From: Liolophura sinensis | Lineage: Eukaryota > Mollusca > Polyplacophora > Chitonida > Chitonidae | NCBI RefSeq assembly: GCF_032854445.1 | Contig: NC_088307.1 | Span: forward strand, 26,736,046 to 26,800,045 | Reading direction: 5' to 3' | DNA length: 64,000 bases | Shown here: positions 47,640 through 59,034 of the stretch, piece after piece | Layout of the letters: each line of letters begins with the position of its first letter | How positions within the stretch are numbered: the stretch's first letter is position 1 | The notes under the pieces: generated by a model | The model's input: only the letters and a program-made list of their open reading frames with translations | What the model was told of the DNA's origin: nothing | Database searches by the model: none | Made by a program: the position numbers and the translations under genes

Positions 47640-48785
47640 TATGGAGACAAAATGGGGAGCAAATCTACCCATTGAACATCTTGTGGGATGTAAATGTTTG
47701 AACGGGTGTTAGAAAAGTGTGAAGCAAGCTGTGGTTGCTCATATTATATCCTAAGTTATTTTAATCATACTTGGCTACATCAATGTTTCCTTGTAGAATG
47801 TGGGTTGGTGGAATATATCTTTCTTAGTTTCTTATCGCTTTCATCATATCTACAATAATTTAGGAATCACTTCAGCCATGTAATCAAATGTGTGATTTTC
47901 ATATGGCCATATTTTCCACTACGTGACATGTACACTGATGGAGTGAGATAACATTGCACAATGCTGTAAAGTGAGTTATGTATACTGGACAAATATACTT
48001 ACCTTTATGTCAAACTTATTTTTATCGCCACAAAAGGGTAGTTTTGTGGCTATAAACACTACACACACAAAAGACAACATATCCTTGGAGTTTAAATACT
48101 GTGTACCTGTTGTTACCAGGTCATAAACTGACAGGAAACGCCCCTTTTGGCGCCCTGATAAATTTCAAGAACTATCTGCAGTGACATGGCAAGTGTTAGC
48201 ATCTTCTTTGCATCTTGGAAACAGCCAGTATACACCTTTACAAAATGATATACACCTGGCTGTTAAACACTGAAACACAATGTTCACAACTTGAATCCAC
48301 GGTAAAGCGTAGACTTGATGTATGTGCCAAACACGAGGTGTTTGATGCAAGATAAACTTTAATAGTTTTATTACAGTAGCCATTTTATGGCCAGGAGTTG
48401 AAGGATGAAAACACGAAAGAGCCTACATATTTGAACACTATTAAACTTGTTAATAATACCACGTTATTTTCGGCACAGGCGTCTTTTTTTTAATCCAGTG
48501 CTGGGTAACTCTGTAAGTCAACTTTTAATCAGGAATTGTTACGGCGCCAAGGGGTGTGGCCTGTTAGAGCAAACAGAAATACAATGTCACGTCACATGTA
48601 TTCGCCATATGGTAAAAAGGAAAAAACGTATTCGTAACATCGGCCTATAGAATTAACTGAAAAAAACATTGGTAACATCTATGCATCAAAACAGGCATTC
48701 GTTTACCAGCCGTGAACCAACATGGACATTTTGCGTCAATAATCGCAAGGTCAAGTCCCAATGGGGGAGAATTTGCTCACATCTT
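47640..48785. other. No gene seen
   Basis: AT-rich spacer; the frames at 48,165 and 48,447 show no recognisable motif. Confidence 0.4.
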
Positions 48786-48789
48786 CTCA

Positions 48790-48859
48790 CACCATAATGT
48801 TTCTAACTGAAATATTCCTGAGTACGACGTAAAACATCAATCAAATAAATAAATAAATC
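48790..48859 (+). mobile_element. SINE-1 3' tail, sense
   Basis: ACTGAAATATTCCTGAGTAC, GACGTAAAACATCAATCAAA, then (TAAA)n. It lies head to head with the next copy. Confidence 0.75.
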
Positions 48860-48960
48860 AAAAAGGACGAAGCCTCAGTGACTAGCATTACCAGCGCACG
48901 ATTATGGCTGTGTATCTCACCACCTTACACGCTCGTGCAAATTATCTTCCGATTAAGGTT

Positions 48961-49208
48961 ATTATTTATTGATTTATTTGATTGGTGTTTTACGCCGGAC
49001 TCAAGAATATTTCACTTATACGACGGCGGCCAGCATTATGGTGGGAGGAAACCCACGACCAACTGCAAGTTGCTGCCAGACCTTCCAACATACGGCCTGA
49101 GACGAAGCCAGCATGAGCTGGACTTTAACTCACAGCGACCGCATTGGTGAGAGACTCCTTGGTCATTACGCTGCGCTAGCACGCTAACCAACTGAGCCAC
49201 GGAGGCCC
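48961..49208 (-). mobile_element. SINE-1, full length, antisense
   Basis: From the inverted tail through TTTACGCCGGACTCAAGAAT to the head (GCTAACCAACTGAGCCACGG-AGGCCC). It lacks the GGGCAGAGCCCGGG section by a small internal deletion. One of the best preserved copies. Confidence 0.9.
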
Positions 49209-49209
49209 A

Positions 49210-49725
49210 GTTAAGGAGTGAGCGCTTGGGTATTAACGTCGTGCCCGATTAAAGATGTGTAGCCCATTACATCCCCACAACTCATACACACAATCACTTT
49301 GACTGTGAAGTCTATTTTATCTATCCTGTTTCTCGTTTAAGATATGGATTTCGTGGAAAAGTCTTTCAAAATGTGTATGTAAATATAATCAGACATATCA
49401 AAGCGCCTAACACTAACGCATTATTAAGCACATATTTGGCGTAGAAAGGAGATGATGTTATCTGAAAAGAAATGACCATCTGTTACTGTCATAGCAGGTT
49501 TATATCTAAATATCTCGCTTGCATACAGTATGATTGGGCACGATATCCAGTTTATCTGGGCCTGCGTAATACACGGTGCATGTAGAGGAACGAAAATTTC
49601 CCAATTTGAATTTTTTTCCTCGAACACAGAATTCACTACCTACTAATTATGTTTTTCAGATCATCTTTCTTTTGTTAGCATAGAGTATAGGCCTAGTGAC
49701 AACATTGGTACTAGCTTTAAGAGTT
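49210..49725. other. No gene seen
   Basis: Spacer between two SINE copies; the frame at 49,424 (minus) shows no recognised motif. Confidence 0.4.
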
Positions 49726-49730
49726 ATAGG

Positions 49731-49947
49731 AGGCTTCCTGGCGGATTGGTTAGCGTGCCAGCGCAGAACAATAATCATGGAGCCCCTCACCAACGTGGTA
49801 GCTGTGAGTTCAAGTTTAGCTCATGCTGGGTTCCTCTCTGTTCGCACGCTGGAAGGTTCGCGAGTAACCGTGTGTTTCGCCGGGCTCTGCTCGGTCGTAT
49901 GAGTAAAGTATTCTCGAGTTCGGCGTAAAACAACAATTGAATAAAAC
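49731..49947 (+). mobile_element. SINE-1, near full length, sense
   Basis: Head with GGATTGGTTAGCGTGCCAGC (A-box region) and GTGAGTTCAAGTTTAGCTCA (B-box region), body with GTGTTTCGCCGGGCTCTGCT, tail CGGCGTAAAACAACAATTGA. Two 60-68 codon frames here are SINE sequence. Confidence 0.85.
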
Positions 49948-50084
49948 TGCGACATGGAGACAGAAATGCTCAATACATGTAAAAAAACAATTTGTCAAAT
50001 CAGTTACATGTTAGATATTGAATGTTTGCTTCTCTTTTGCTCTGTCTCAGTCGCCTCTCTTCTGGTACTTGTAAATTATGTCAC

Positions 50085-50180
50085 AAGTGTGTTGGGGGGG
50101 AGGCATGTTTAGGGAGGGGGGACATGTTTGGGGTAGGGGCATGTTGGAGAGGTCACATGTTTGGGGTGGGGGCGTGCATA
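50085..50180 (+). repeat. G-rich tandem repeat
   Basis: About four short units of GGGGGAGGCATGTTTAGGGA type: G-tracts of four to nine alternate with CATGTT. The sense strand could form G-quadruplexes. Confidence 0.7.
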
Positions 50181-50349
50181 CATGTTATTTCACCGAGCAC
50201 TGAATGAATGATTTTCCATACACAGCCTTTGGCTGTATGTTTTTTTCTGATCGTGCTCAAAGTAAAAATGAATGTGAATGAGCAATACTTGTAGACGATC
50301 CAGAAGTCTTACCAAACGCTTAGATAATCGGCGGTTGCATTGCCGAAGT

Positions 50350-51235
50350 ATGGCGGAAGCGGAGGGCTGCGAGGCAATGAGTAAAGTTCCAAACCCGCGA
50401 GAAGACGATCAGAGCGGCCGGGCCCGTCCCAAGTAACCGGTGAAGAAAGAAGGATAGGACAGACATGCAGAAAGCCATGTGGATGCGGATGACGGAATCG
50501 AGCAACTGAAGACCAAGTTGACGGGGCTGCAGTTGGCTAAGAAGAAAGAAATGCGGAAACAAATGGAATCGCACATCTTCAAGAGAGAAGAAATTGCTGT
50601 TTGAGAAGAGAGCCGAGGCCACTATAGAGATTGAAGAGATGCAAAAGAAAGGTATCGTTGATGTAGTTTTTCCCGTTAAACGTAAAAGGAAAGTTCCAAA
50701 ACATACGTGGCACTGATAGGAACACAGAATATTCTTCATCTGATAAACAAGCTGAGATCCATGCCTAATTTACACAAAAAAGCTAACAAGCAGATAAGGC
50801 GGCTTAGGGTGTTCAGTGACTCAGGCAGTTTACAGGATGAAATCAGTTCCCCCAGTTCTATTGCCTTTAGCTAGAAGGCAGTACGTCGATCTGACGACGA
50901 ATTTTCTCCAGACACTGACTCTTATGTCCGTTTTGTATCGCGTAGGGATAGGAAAGTAAGCAACGTTTCAGGAATAGAAGTGAACTCCGCTGACGTGGTG
51001 AGATACCAACAAGTGTGGGGCCCACTCCGCCCTCCAGTTAGAGTATATTGGCAAGAGCACTAACTTCAGCGATCAAACGTTTCATTCACTTGTGGCATTC
51101 AATTATTTCGGGTCCCATATCTCGAGTAGAGGGTGAAGATCAGTTTTGATAAAAAAATTAGTATACTACAGCAATGTATGCGAGAGGCACACCTTACTAA
51201 AAGAAGAAGGCCACCTTATCCCCCCCCCCCCCCTT
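50350..51235 (+). pseudogene. Gag-like region of the DIRS/Ngaro element, left part
   Basis: Starts MAEAEGCEAMSKVPNPREDD and stops early, then continues in other frames with charged stretches such as QLKTKLTGLQLAKKKEMRKQ and LRSMPNLHKKANKQIRRLRV. Position and composition suit a capsid-like first open frame. No zinc knuckle could be confirmed. It ends at a run of 13 C residues just before the SINE. Confidence 0.45.
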
Positions 51236-51243
51236 AAGAGATA
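51236..51243 (+). repeat. Target-site duplication, left copy
   Basis: AAGAGATA directly before the SINE, matched exactly at 51,515-51,522 after it. This marks insertion by target-primed reverse transcription. Confidence 0.85.
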
Positions 51244-51514
51244 CGGGTGCCTCCGTGGCTCAGTCGGTTAGCGCGCTAGCGCAGCGTAATGGCCCAGAAG
51301 CTTCTCACCAATACGGTCGCAGAGAGTTCAAGTCCAGCTCATGCTTGCCTTCTCTCCCGCCTTAAGTGGGAAAGTCTGCCAGTAACCTGCGAATAGTCGT
51401 GGGTTTCCCCCGGGCTCTGCCTGATTTCCTGCTGGCCGCTGGCCGCCGTCGTATAAGTGAAATATTCTTGAGTACGGCGTAAAACACCAATCAAATAAAT
51501 AAATTAATTAATAG
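51244..51514 (+). mobile_element. SINE-1, full length, inserted in the DIRS/Ngaro element
   Basis: Best sense copy in the window. The tRNA-like head GCCTCCGTGGCTCAGTCGGT-TAGCGCGCTAGCGC holds an A-box (TGGCTCAGTCGG), and GAGTTCAAGTCC is a B-box. Then come GTGGGTTTCCCCCGGGCTCT, GCCGTCGTATAAGTGAAATA, TTCTTGAGTACGGCGTAAAA, and a CACCAATCAAATAAATAAAT tail. Exact 8-bp target duplications flank it. The insertion is younger than the retrotransposon around it. Confidence 0.95.
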
Positions 51515-51522
51515 AAGAGATA
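51515..51522 (+). repeat. Target-site duplication, right copy
   Basis: AAGAGATA, identical to 51,236-51,243. Confidence 0.85.
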
Positions 51523-51991
51523 ACGTAAAAACCAGAGTCGTGGAAAAGGAAGAAGTCTGGTTCTGCTTGCAGTTTCAAAGTTTCATTGTCATCTTAGTGC
51601 TCCCCATACGACCCAGATTAGGGGGAAGACGAAACTGGTACTTCATATCTGCGCTACAAGCTGGTTAAAGGAAAAGTCTACACAGTTTCACCAAGAATGC
51701 GATTCGACCTGCCTTAATATAGACCGTAAAGACTTCGGGTAACTAGACTTTTCGTCAGATATAAACCCCATGACAGATTTATTTATACCTAAATATAAAA
51801 AAACGTAGGTTTAAATTAGTTAATAAAGATAATAATATTCCCCAACCAGCTCAGACAGTGAACAGCGGATCCCCGACCCCCAAATGTGTCAAAAACGCTT
51901 TGCCAGAGTGTACAGGGTAGCAACCTAACTTTCAATCTGTGAAAGGTGATGGCACAGCCGAAAGCCTTGACATCGTCGATGCACATGACAC

Positions 51992-52858
51992 ATGTCCGGT
52001 AAACACAATTTCCAGGAATACAGTATACCCATTAGCACACGTCTTAATATCCCGTTTTCAAAATCTGCTCTCAGTGGCTTTGTTGATTGTGTTGCTTCTG
52101 AGCTGTTGGGATTCGGTTTCCCTATTGGATATATGGGCGAGTGTTTGATGGAAGTTACAGAAGAGACAGACGCGACGGTTAGCCACAGAGGCGCCAGAGG
52201 CTCTCCCGAAACTATTGGCAGATACGTTGCGAACGAGTTAGAACATAGCTCTACCTTAAGTCCATTCCTTGAAAACCCATTTAATTCTTTCATAAACATA
52301 TCTGGGGGTAGACAGTTAACTTAAAATACCCTTGGTGGGATTTTCCTGGAATAAATTGTGGTACTTTGACAGAGACCTGTCCATGGGATTGTCCTCCGCT
52401 CATAAATGTCAACGGCCAACATCGGCAATTACATCGTATGTATACTGTTCAGAAGGACGGGTTTGGTCTCTTGAACTACATTGATGATATCGCCAAGAAA
52501 TCCAGGTGTACACCCGAAGCGGCTCATTAGGCGTGCGTCGTCCCTGGACAACTCCTACAAACGTCAGGTCTCGAAGAATCTGAGAAAAAAAAATGTTACC
52601 CCGACACCGCTATCCCATTCTTGGGAATCGTCTTTAACACAATAACCATCTCCCTGCTGATTAGTCTTGGGGGATATAATCCACCTTGTACCAACTTGGC
52701 TGAATCTCGGTCGTGTCACTCTCAAACAGTTATAACTCCTGTTGGGTAAACTGCATTTTGCGTTAATGTGCTTTCGACCTGAGCGCATATTTATGTCGAG
52801 GTTGTTGAACTCGCTCAGACGCATAAGCGGACTAAACCGACTGGAATTCATACAATTC
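51992..52858 (+). pseudogene. Reverse transcriptase domain of the DIRS/Ngaro element
   Basis: The start STRLNIPFSKSALSGFVDCV, then GFGFPIGYMGE, matches the DIRS pattern T-P-I-x-x-x-x-W-x-x-x-L with a later G-F-x-I-G-F/Y. Then come GSPETIGRYVANELEHS and LSPFLENPFNSFINIS. After a stop, DLSMGLSSAHKCQRPTSAIT and LNYIDDIA follow, the latter (from 52,477) being the YxDD active-site motif. AIPFLGIVFNT and LLGKLHFALMCFRPERIFMS follow in other frames. The region between the N-terminal part and the active site is short, so palm segments are probably deleted. Confidence 0.75.
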
Positions 52859-52939
52859 CCATGTTAGTTAAAGGAATTGATGGCGGTCAGAGTTTTTACC
52901 GACAGGAACGGTGTTTCGATGATGTGCATCTAAGAATGG

Positions 52940-53233
52940 TGTGAACCAGACGCTTTGATCTCGTTTGACGCTTACTTGCACAGATGTGGTGGAGAGAGTG
53001 AAACCCTTTATTTCCACAGTGAATTCCCCGAAAGCGAGTCACAGCAGGAGTTATCCATTTCCGAGTTCCAATTACTCGCCGTTGTGGTGTGCTTGAAATT
53101 GGGGGCCGATCGTAGAGTGCTCGTTTATTGTGATAATAGCACGTCTGTAATAGCACAGAATTTGAAGTCCGATCCCGTCATCACCTACCAGTTTTTTTTA
53201 TCACGGTGGTCGTTAGGTGATCACTTGAAATGA
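52940..53233 (+). pseudogene. RNase H-like domain of the DIRS/Ngaro element
   Basis: Reads LISFDAYLHRCGGESETLYF, HSEFPESESQQELSISEFQL, LAVVVCLKLGADRRVLVYCD and NSTSVIAQNLKSDPV. D-A at the start, the Glu of S-I-S-E, and C-D-N at the end correspond to the acidic residues of the RNase H fold as arranged in DIRS elements. Confidence 0.75.
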
Positions 53234-53310
53234 CAATTTCAAAGCAGCACTCATTGAAAGACTTTCACCGAGATGACGGTTAAACCGGAACTGTTTTCAT
53301 CTTCTCACAC

Positions 53311-54126
53311 ATGATGCTGTTTCTCATAGCCTGGGAGAAGAAATCGGGATTTCCGTTGGTAACACCATCTGAGATGGCACATGGAGAAATTTTAAAACAA
53401 CGTGAAGGGCATTCTATTCGTCCTGTCGGTGCATGGATCTTTCTTTGCTCAGTACACTCTTTATGTCTTTATGCCCAGTTTCTCAGTCGCTCCTTCCCGT
53501 CAGTGAGTTCCATTCGCAAGTACTTGAGTGCCGAGAGTTCTTTGCATGTTCTCACCGGTCATGCCCCTCCGGACGCCCAGGCCGTTTAGCCTAAACTCAT
53601 CTTGAAAGGATTGGCCCGTCTTAAACCCCATTTTCCTAGAAAAAGCCTAGCAGATCACATCCCATGTCCTCATTTATTTGGTGAAGTTTATTGACCTGAG
53701 TAGCCCGTATCCTGCCATTGTACTGTGCCTTTTTCTAACCTCGTACCGGATAGCGCTCGGAAGGTGGATTATAACAGGTTGCTTACTCGGTGTAATGTTA
53801 ATGTATCAGGCAATTCTATTCTGGTGTTAATGTCAAGGTCAAAAACCATTCAGTTTGGTCAGCGCGAATTACGCTTTCCTTCGTTCTCCGTCCCAGGGCC
53901 GGTGCTTTGCCCCGTAACCGCGTACCTCTACATATGCTCCCTCGTTCCCTGCAATAATCCTGATATACCGGCCTTTTTGTTACCCGGCAAGGGTGGGCGC
54001 GGGCGGCCTTTCACGTATCCTATTATAATGGCGCCGTTACGTCAGTTATTGCGTTTAACATGTGCATCCCTTTCATTGTGTTTATCACAACATGACGCCA
54101 ACGCACACCTAAAGCAATTTTATTGA
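53311..54126 (+). pseudogene. Tyrosine recombinase of the DIRS/Ngaro element
   Basis: The N-terminal SAM-like region reads SVSSIRKYLSAESSLHVLTG, then after one stop LKGLARLKPHFPRKSLADHI. The catalytic half has LMSRSKTIQFGQRELRFPSF, LCPVTAYLYICSLVP and GKGGRGRPFTYPIIMAPLRQ. The SKT-x-Q-F-G and L-C-P-V-x-A stretches are typical of this recombinase group. The C-terminal part with H-x-x-R and the nucleophile Tyr cannot be read, so the enzyme is dead. Confidence 0.75.
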
Positions 54127-54129
54127 TGA

Positions 54130-55760
54130 GTACAGAATATACATCCGCTCGAGGGCATGGCTGGCAAGGCTTAACGTTAAACAAGCCCACGTGTATCGCT
54201 CATGATTCAATGGTCAAGCTTGTTAGAGTGGTGTGCTGTAGAGCGATTGTAGGAATTGCTAAGTAAAACCAGCAAAATACGCCTGTATACGCTCTGTATT
54301 CTTGCGCAGTGAGAGCTGTTGCAATAAAGTGATCGAATGGTTAGTTTTGACTATTTAACTGACTTTCGTATCGATTTCCATTGATCTGGGAATCAGAACA
54401 CCCATTTTGAACCTTATGGAGTGACAGTGAAAATGTGTCTGCATTGAAACAGACATTCGTATACCAGCTAATCAATAAGGACGTCCCAGGTTGATACTCG
54501 AAAAGCCAATTTCCAAATCGACGTATCACACAAACCACCAAACAACTGAAAAAATATATGAAGTAAAATAGGACGGAATCATACAAAGATATGCAGGCGG
54601 CAGTTTCAAATGATGTTGGAAAGACGCAAGGCTAATTCTAGGCGAATGAGTGAAATCAATATTGAAATAGTGTAGCATGCAAGTATCAAAGGTATCGATA
54701 AAATATGTATCTCAGCTGCGCTTTGATTGCAACTATTCATATATCCAACCTGGCGATCCAATTCGACACCCTGAGTACACTGCTCCCAGCCCTGGGTTAA
54801 GCGATATGATATGCACCACCCTTTGATATATTGCTGTCAAAGTAAGGATAATGTACACTGTCAACATCGGCCTTCGTTTAAAATAGATGTGGTCATTCAG
54901 ACTCATAGCACGGGAGCTGGTACAAACTGCCAGAGCAGCAAAGTGTGGTGATGATGTATTTATCAATATAAGCGTCAAGTCCGACATTCATATACCATTC
55001 GTATCACACCTATCCTAAAGTTACCAAAAATACGCAGATCTTCCAAGAACTATGTTGACGCACGCCTGTTGCCATGTGGAGAACGGATACGTCAAATGAC
55101 TTTGTGTCAATTCGAGCACAGCTGACGCAAAACGCGATTCCCCGCCTCACGCTGGAAAACTTTGACAGTAGCTACACCAATGAACAAAACAGGTTTGGTC
55201 AGTCCTTAGTTAATTAAATTTTACTTCTGTTCAAGTGATAACGAGCTATCACATTGTTAAAATTTGCGTGAAACATTTCACAGGTGCCCTAGACGGATTA
55301 CTAAAACAAGAATGTTTTTCAGAAATCTTCTCCCTTTCCGGTACCAAAATATTTACAAAGCTAACAGCCTTACCTAGAATATTAAAACGAAAACTGGTTT
55401 ATCCAGATTGCATTTATTTCTTACAAATTACAATAGAGCTACAAGTGAGAAGGTAAAAGGTGGATTTCGAAAATGTATTCCAGTGACTATCTTATATTAG
55501 TACTTAAAGCAGAAAGCAGAGTATGCTATAATTCGTCGCTGCTATCCTGCGCAACACCGTAGGACCCTCCCATTTTCCCTATTTATGTTCACAAAAACAT
55601 ATACAGTTCACTGTCTCCATCTCTCCAAGACTACATGCAGTGAGGCATTCAAGGTTTAGAGTTGCAGCACATAGGTTTATAAAAAATGAAAGTTCCGCCC
55701 AAAGTAGACCATCAGTATTCCGTTGATGTGCTTTGTTCAGATTGGCGCGAATCACAAGTC
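54130..55760. other. No gene seen
   Basis: Right flank of the retrotransposon and spacer. Frames at 54,733 (minus) and 55,235 show no recognisable motif. Confidence 0.4.
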
Positions 55761-55766
55761 GCTGTC

Positions 55767-55918
55767 GGGGCCTCCGTGGCCGGGGTGGTTTGCAAGCCAG
55801 CATGGCTCAATGACCCAGGAGCCTCCAAACAATACAGCCGCTGTGAGTTCAAGTTCACCTCATGCTGATTTGCTCTCGGGTCATACCTGGGATGGTCTGC
55901 CAACAACTGTTTATTTGG
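55767..55918 (+). mobile_element. SINE-1 5' part, sense
   Basis: Head GGCCTCCGTGGCCGGGGTGG and B-box GTGAGTTCAAGTTCACCTCA, body to ATGGTCTGCCAACAACTG, then similarity stops. A 3'-truncated copy is unusual for target-primed insertion and suggests later deletion. Confidence 0.8.
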
Positions 55919-56034
55919 TTATAAACGAAGAAAACAGGTGAATACTTTTGGGATTTGTCCTGTGGTGGAATGGCGGGTGAAGGTCACAATCAAAAGTAGT
56001 TGGGTAAGCAAATAGGTACGGAAAGGGGCGTATG

Positions 56035-57515
56035 CAGGGGTATGCATAGGGGTATGACGAAACAAGATATCAAAATCATTCAGATTTTAACAACAAGTCA
56101 TTTTACCCCTGTGAATGGCATTTCACACCCCGGAAATTAAAGCTTTTTACCTCTGTGAATGGCGTATCACACCCTGGTGATTACACTCCGGCGACTAAGG
56201 CTTTTTACCCCGTGAATAACGCATTACACCCCGGTGATTAAGGCATTTTACCCCTGTGAATGACGTATTACACCCCTGTGATTAAGGCATTTTGCCCCTG
56301 TGAATGACGTATTACAGCCCGGTTATTACGGCATTTTACACCCGTAAATGATGTATTACACTCCGGTGATTACACCCAGGTGATTAGGGCATTTTACTCT
56401 TGTGAATGACGTATAATAACCCGGTGATTATGACATTTTACTTCTGTGAATGATGCATTGCACACCGCTGATTAAGGCATTTTATATATATATGCATAGG
56501 GGTATGACGAAACGAGATATTAAAATCATTCCGATTTTGACAACAAGTCATTTTACCCCTTTGAATGGCGTTTTACACCCCGGAAATTCTAGCGTTTTAC
56601 TCCTGTAAATGGCGTATCACACCCTGGTGATTACACCCCGGCGACTAAGGTTTTTTACCCCTGTGAATGACGTGTTACACCCCCATTGATTACACCCAGA
56701 TGGTGATGGTGTCATTTTACGCCTGTGAATGACGTATTACACCCTGGCGATTAAGGCATTTTACTCCTGTTAATGACGTATTACACTCCGGTGATTACAC
56801 CCACGTGATGATGGAATTTTACATTTGTGAATGATGCATTGCCGCTGGGTGATTAAGGCATTTTACCACTGTTAATGAGGTATTATACCCTGGTATTTCG
56901 TGCATTTTACGCCTGTGAATGATGCCTTACACCCAGGCGATTAAGGCATTTTACTCATGTGAATGACGTATTACAGCCCGGTGATTGAGGCATTTTACCC
57001 CTGTGAATGACGCCACGGTGATTAAGGTGTTTTAACCCTGGGAATGACGTATTACACCTTGGTGTTTAAGGCATTTTACTCCTGTAAATGACGTATTACA
57101 CTCCGGTGATTACACCCACGTGATGATTAACTTTTACTTTTGTGAATGATGCATTGCACCCCGGTGACTACAGCATTTTACCCCTGTGAATGACGTATTA
57201 CAGGCCGTTGATTAAGGCATTTTACTCCTGTAAATGACGTATTACACCCGCGTGATTACACCCAGGTGTTGATGGTGTCATTTTACGCCTGTGAATGAAG
57301 CATTACACCCTGGCGATTAAGGCATTTTAGCCCTGTGAATGACGTATTACACTCCGGTGATTAAGGCATTTTGCTCCTGTGAATGACGTATTACACTCTG
57401 GTGATTAAGGTATTTTACCTCTCGGAATGACGTATTACACCCTGGTGATTAAGGCATATTACCTTCGTGAATGGCGTTTTACACCCCGGTGATAAAGGCA
57501 TTTTACCTACGTGAA
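56035..57515 (+). repeat. 44-bp minisatellite
   Basis: About 32 units of GTGATTAAGGCATTTTACCC-CTGTGAATGACGTATTACAC-CCCG, diverged by 10-25 per cent by eye. A leader segment (GCATAGGGGTATGACGAAAC, then TCAAAATCATTC) occurs at 56,045 and again at 56,501. So part of the array was duplicated together with its flank as a block of about 455 bases. 44 is not a multiple of three, and no long frames are found. Confidence 0.95.
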
Positions 57516-57728
57516 TATTAGTATGTCTATCATACTGTACCCATTTCAATAAAGTATTTTACCCTTGTGAATACAAAATATGCCTGTATGCAAGAAATAA
57601 AGGTATATACATATAAACACCGTCCTGCGCCTTTGTCAGGATTGTGTTCTAACAGCCTGTCAAGAGATATGGTAATCCTGTCGATTACTTATTATCCATG
57701 TGCCCCTTTGTGTAACGCATTGATTTAC

Positions 57729-57993
57729 CTATTTATTTATTTACTTATTTATTTATTTATTTATTTATTTATTTGATTGCTGTTTCACGCCGTACTGAGG
57801 AATATTTCACTTGTACGACGACGGCCAGCATTGCAGTGGGAGAAAACCAGGCAGAGTCAGTGGGAAACCCACAACCATCCGCGGGTTGCTGTCAGACATG
57901 CCCACGTGCGACATGAGCTAGACTTGAACCGACAGCGACCACATTGGTGAGAGGCTTTTGACTCATTGCGCCGCGCTGGTACGCTAACCAAGG
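57729..57993 (-). mobile_element. SINE-1, near full length, antisense
   Basis: A long (ATTT)n inverted tail, then GATTGCTGTTTCACGCCGTA through GAGGCTTTTGACTCATTGCG to GGTACGCTAACCAAGG. The last bases of the tRNA head are lost. Confidence 0.88.
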
Positions 57994-57999
57994 AAATAA

Positions 58000-58870
58000 T
58001 AAATTGTATGCCTGTGTAATAATCCACAAAAAGCCAAAACAAGAAACGGTAAAAGAAAACCTGAACACTTGCTTGTTTTATTGGAGATTAAGTGGAGACT
58101 GTTGTCATCTGCGCCATGGAGGTCGCGTTTAAGCGTGGGGGACACTGGATACTTTCGGCGTAATCGACCCCCCTAAGTAACCGCATGACTTAAATCCGCG
58201 ACGAACCTAAACTGAGGTAAATTCACAAGATATCGTATATAACAGGTTACGTGTGGCCATTTCCCAGCTCTGGTTTTACTCGCTATTCTGTACGTCTTTA
58301 ATTATATTGTATTCCTGCATGTACCACGATTATGCAGGTGGGCTAAGTATCCCCGAGGTCTAGTCCGTTTGTATTGTTATTATGCAAAATGTGAAGACAA
58401 TACAAGATTTTGAGTAATACTGGACTAGTGACATGTAATATATTGCAATTGACACTACTGCAACAACAACACTGCCCTGATGCTAGGGGGTTACCCCATA
58501 TGGTGGAAAGTAAGATGGACAACCGTTGTCTTACAGTGAACATTTCGAATAGACAGCTCGAAAAAATTCCAAAATAGCCAGTTCATAATTCAGGCATCGA
58601 AGAGGAATTGAAACAAGGGAGATAACTCTAAAGGCTTACTGCATCTGTAATATATGGTCCGGTTCAGAGTTTGTTATAGACACCGTCCTGATTTAAACTG
58701 CAATTCTACAAAGTGCGTAAAACGATAGTGTTCATAATTACTGTAACGCCTAGCACTGAAGGCGTCATCAGCATAAGGCTGTCATTTCGCCAAAGTGAAT
58801 TTAAACCATAACCAGTCATTCATTCTCTATTTTCATTCATAAATTCCCACTATGCAGATATGTGACATAA
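58000..58870. other. Spacer with two DR1 fragments
   Basis: 58,235-58,310 (GGTTACGTGTGGCCATTTCC, GTACGTCTTTAATTATATTG) and 58,400-58,500 (GACTAGTGACATGTAATATA, TTGCAATTGACACTACTGCA) are antisense DR1 pieces, parallel to the copy at 10,215. No gene seen. Confidence 0.5.
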
Positions 58871-58872
58871 AA

Positions 58873-59030
58873 TATTTATTTGAATGTTGTTTAATGTCAT
58901 ATCAATGAATTTTTGTCACTCATACGGTGGCGGTTTTTTATGGGGGGAGGAAATGAAAATATATGGAGTAAACCACTGAACGTTGGCAAGTTGCTGACGA
59001 ACTTTCCAGCCTGAGACTTACAAATATGCA
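58873..59030 (-). mobile_element. SINE-1, strongly decayed, antisense
   Basis: ATTTATTTGAATGTTGTTTA, CATACGGTGGCGG and GGCAAGTTGCTGACGAACTT keep the order of the family but with many changes. Confidence 0.55.
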
Positions 59031-59034
59031 TACT

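Larger units (their letters stand above)
50350..54126 (+). mobile_element. DIRS/Ngaro-type tyrosine-recombinase retrotransposon, degenerate
   Basis: Domains in order: a charged gag-like region, reverse transcriptase, RNase H-like, then a tyrosine recombinase in place of an integrase. This order defines DIRS/Ngaro elements, which are thought to insert as circles without target duplication. No methyltransferase lies between RNase H (ends about 53,233) and the recombinase (starts about 53,311), which favours a Ngaro-like layout or a deletion. Every domain has frameshifts or stops. A SINE-1 copy splits the left part. Inverted or split terminal repeats were not resolved, so the ends are approximate. 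Confidence 0.8.

Noticed and set aside
51244-51320. Functional tRNA gene
   Set aside because: The A- and B-box are present, but the sequence continues as a SINE body and tail with target duplications, and no acceptor stem closes.
53725-54126. Free-standing tyrosine recombinase (Crypton) gene
   Set aside because: Reverse transcriptase and RNase H relics lie directly upstream in the same orientation, so it is the recombinase part of a DIRS/Ngaro element.
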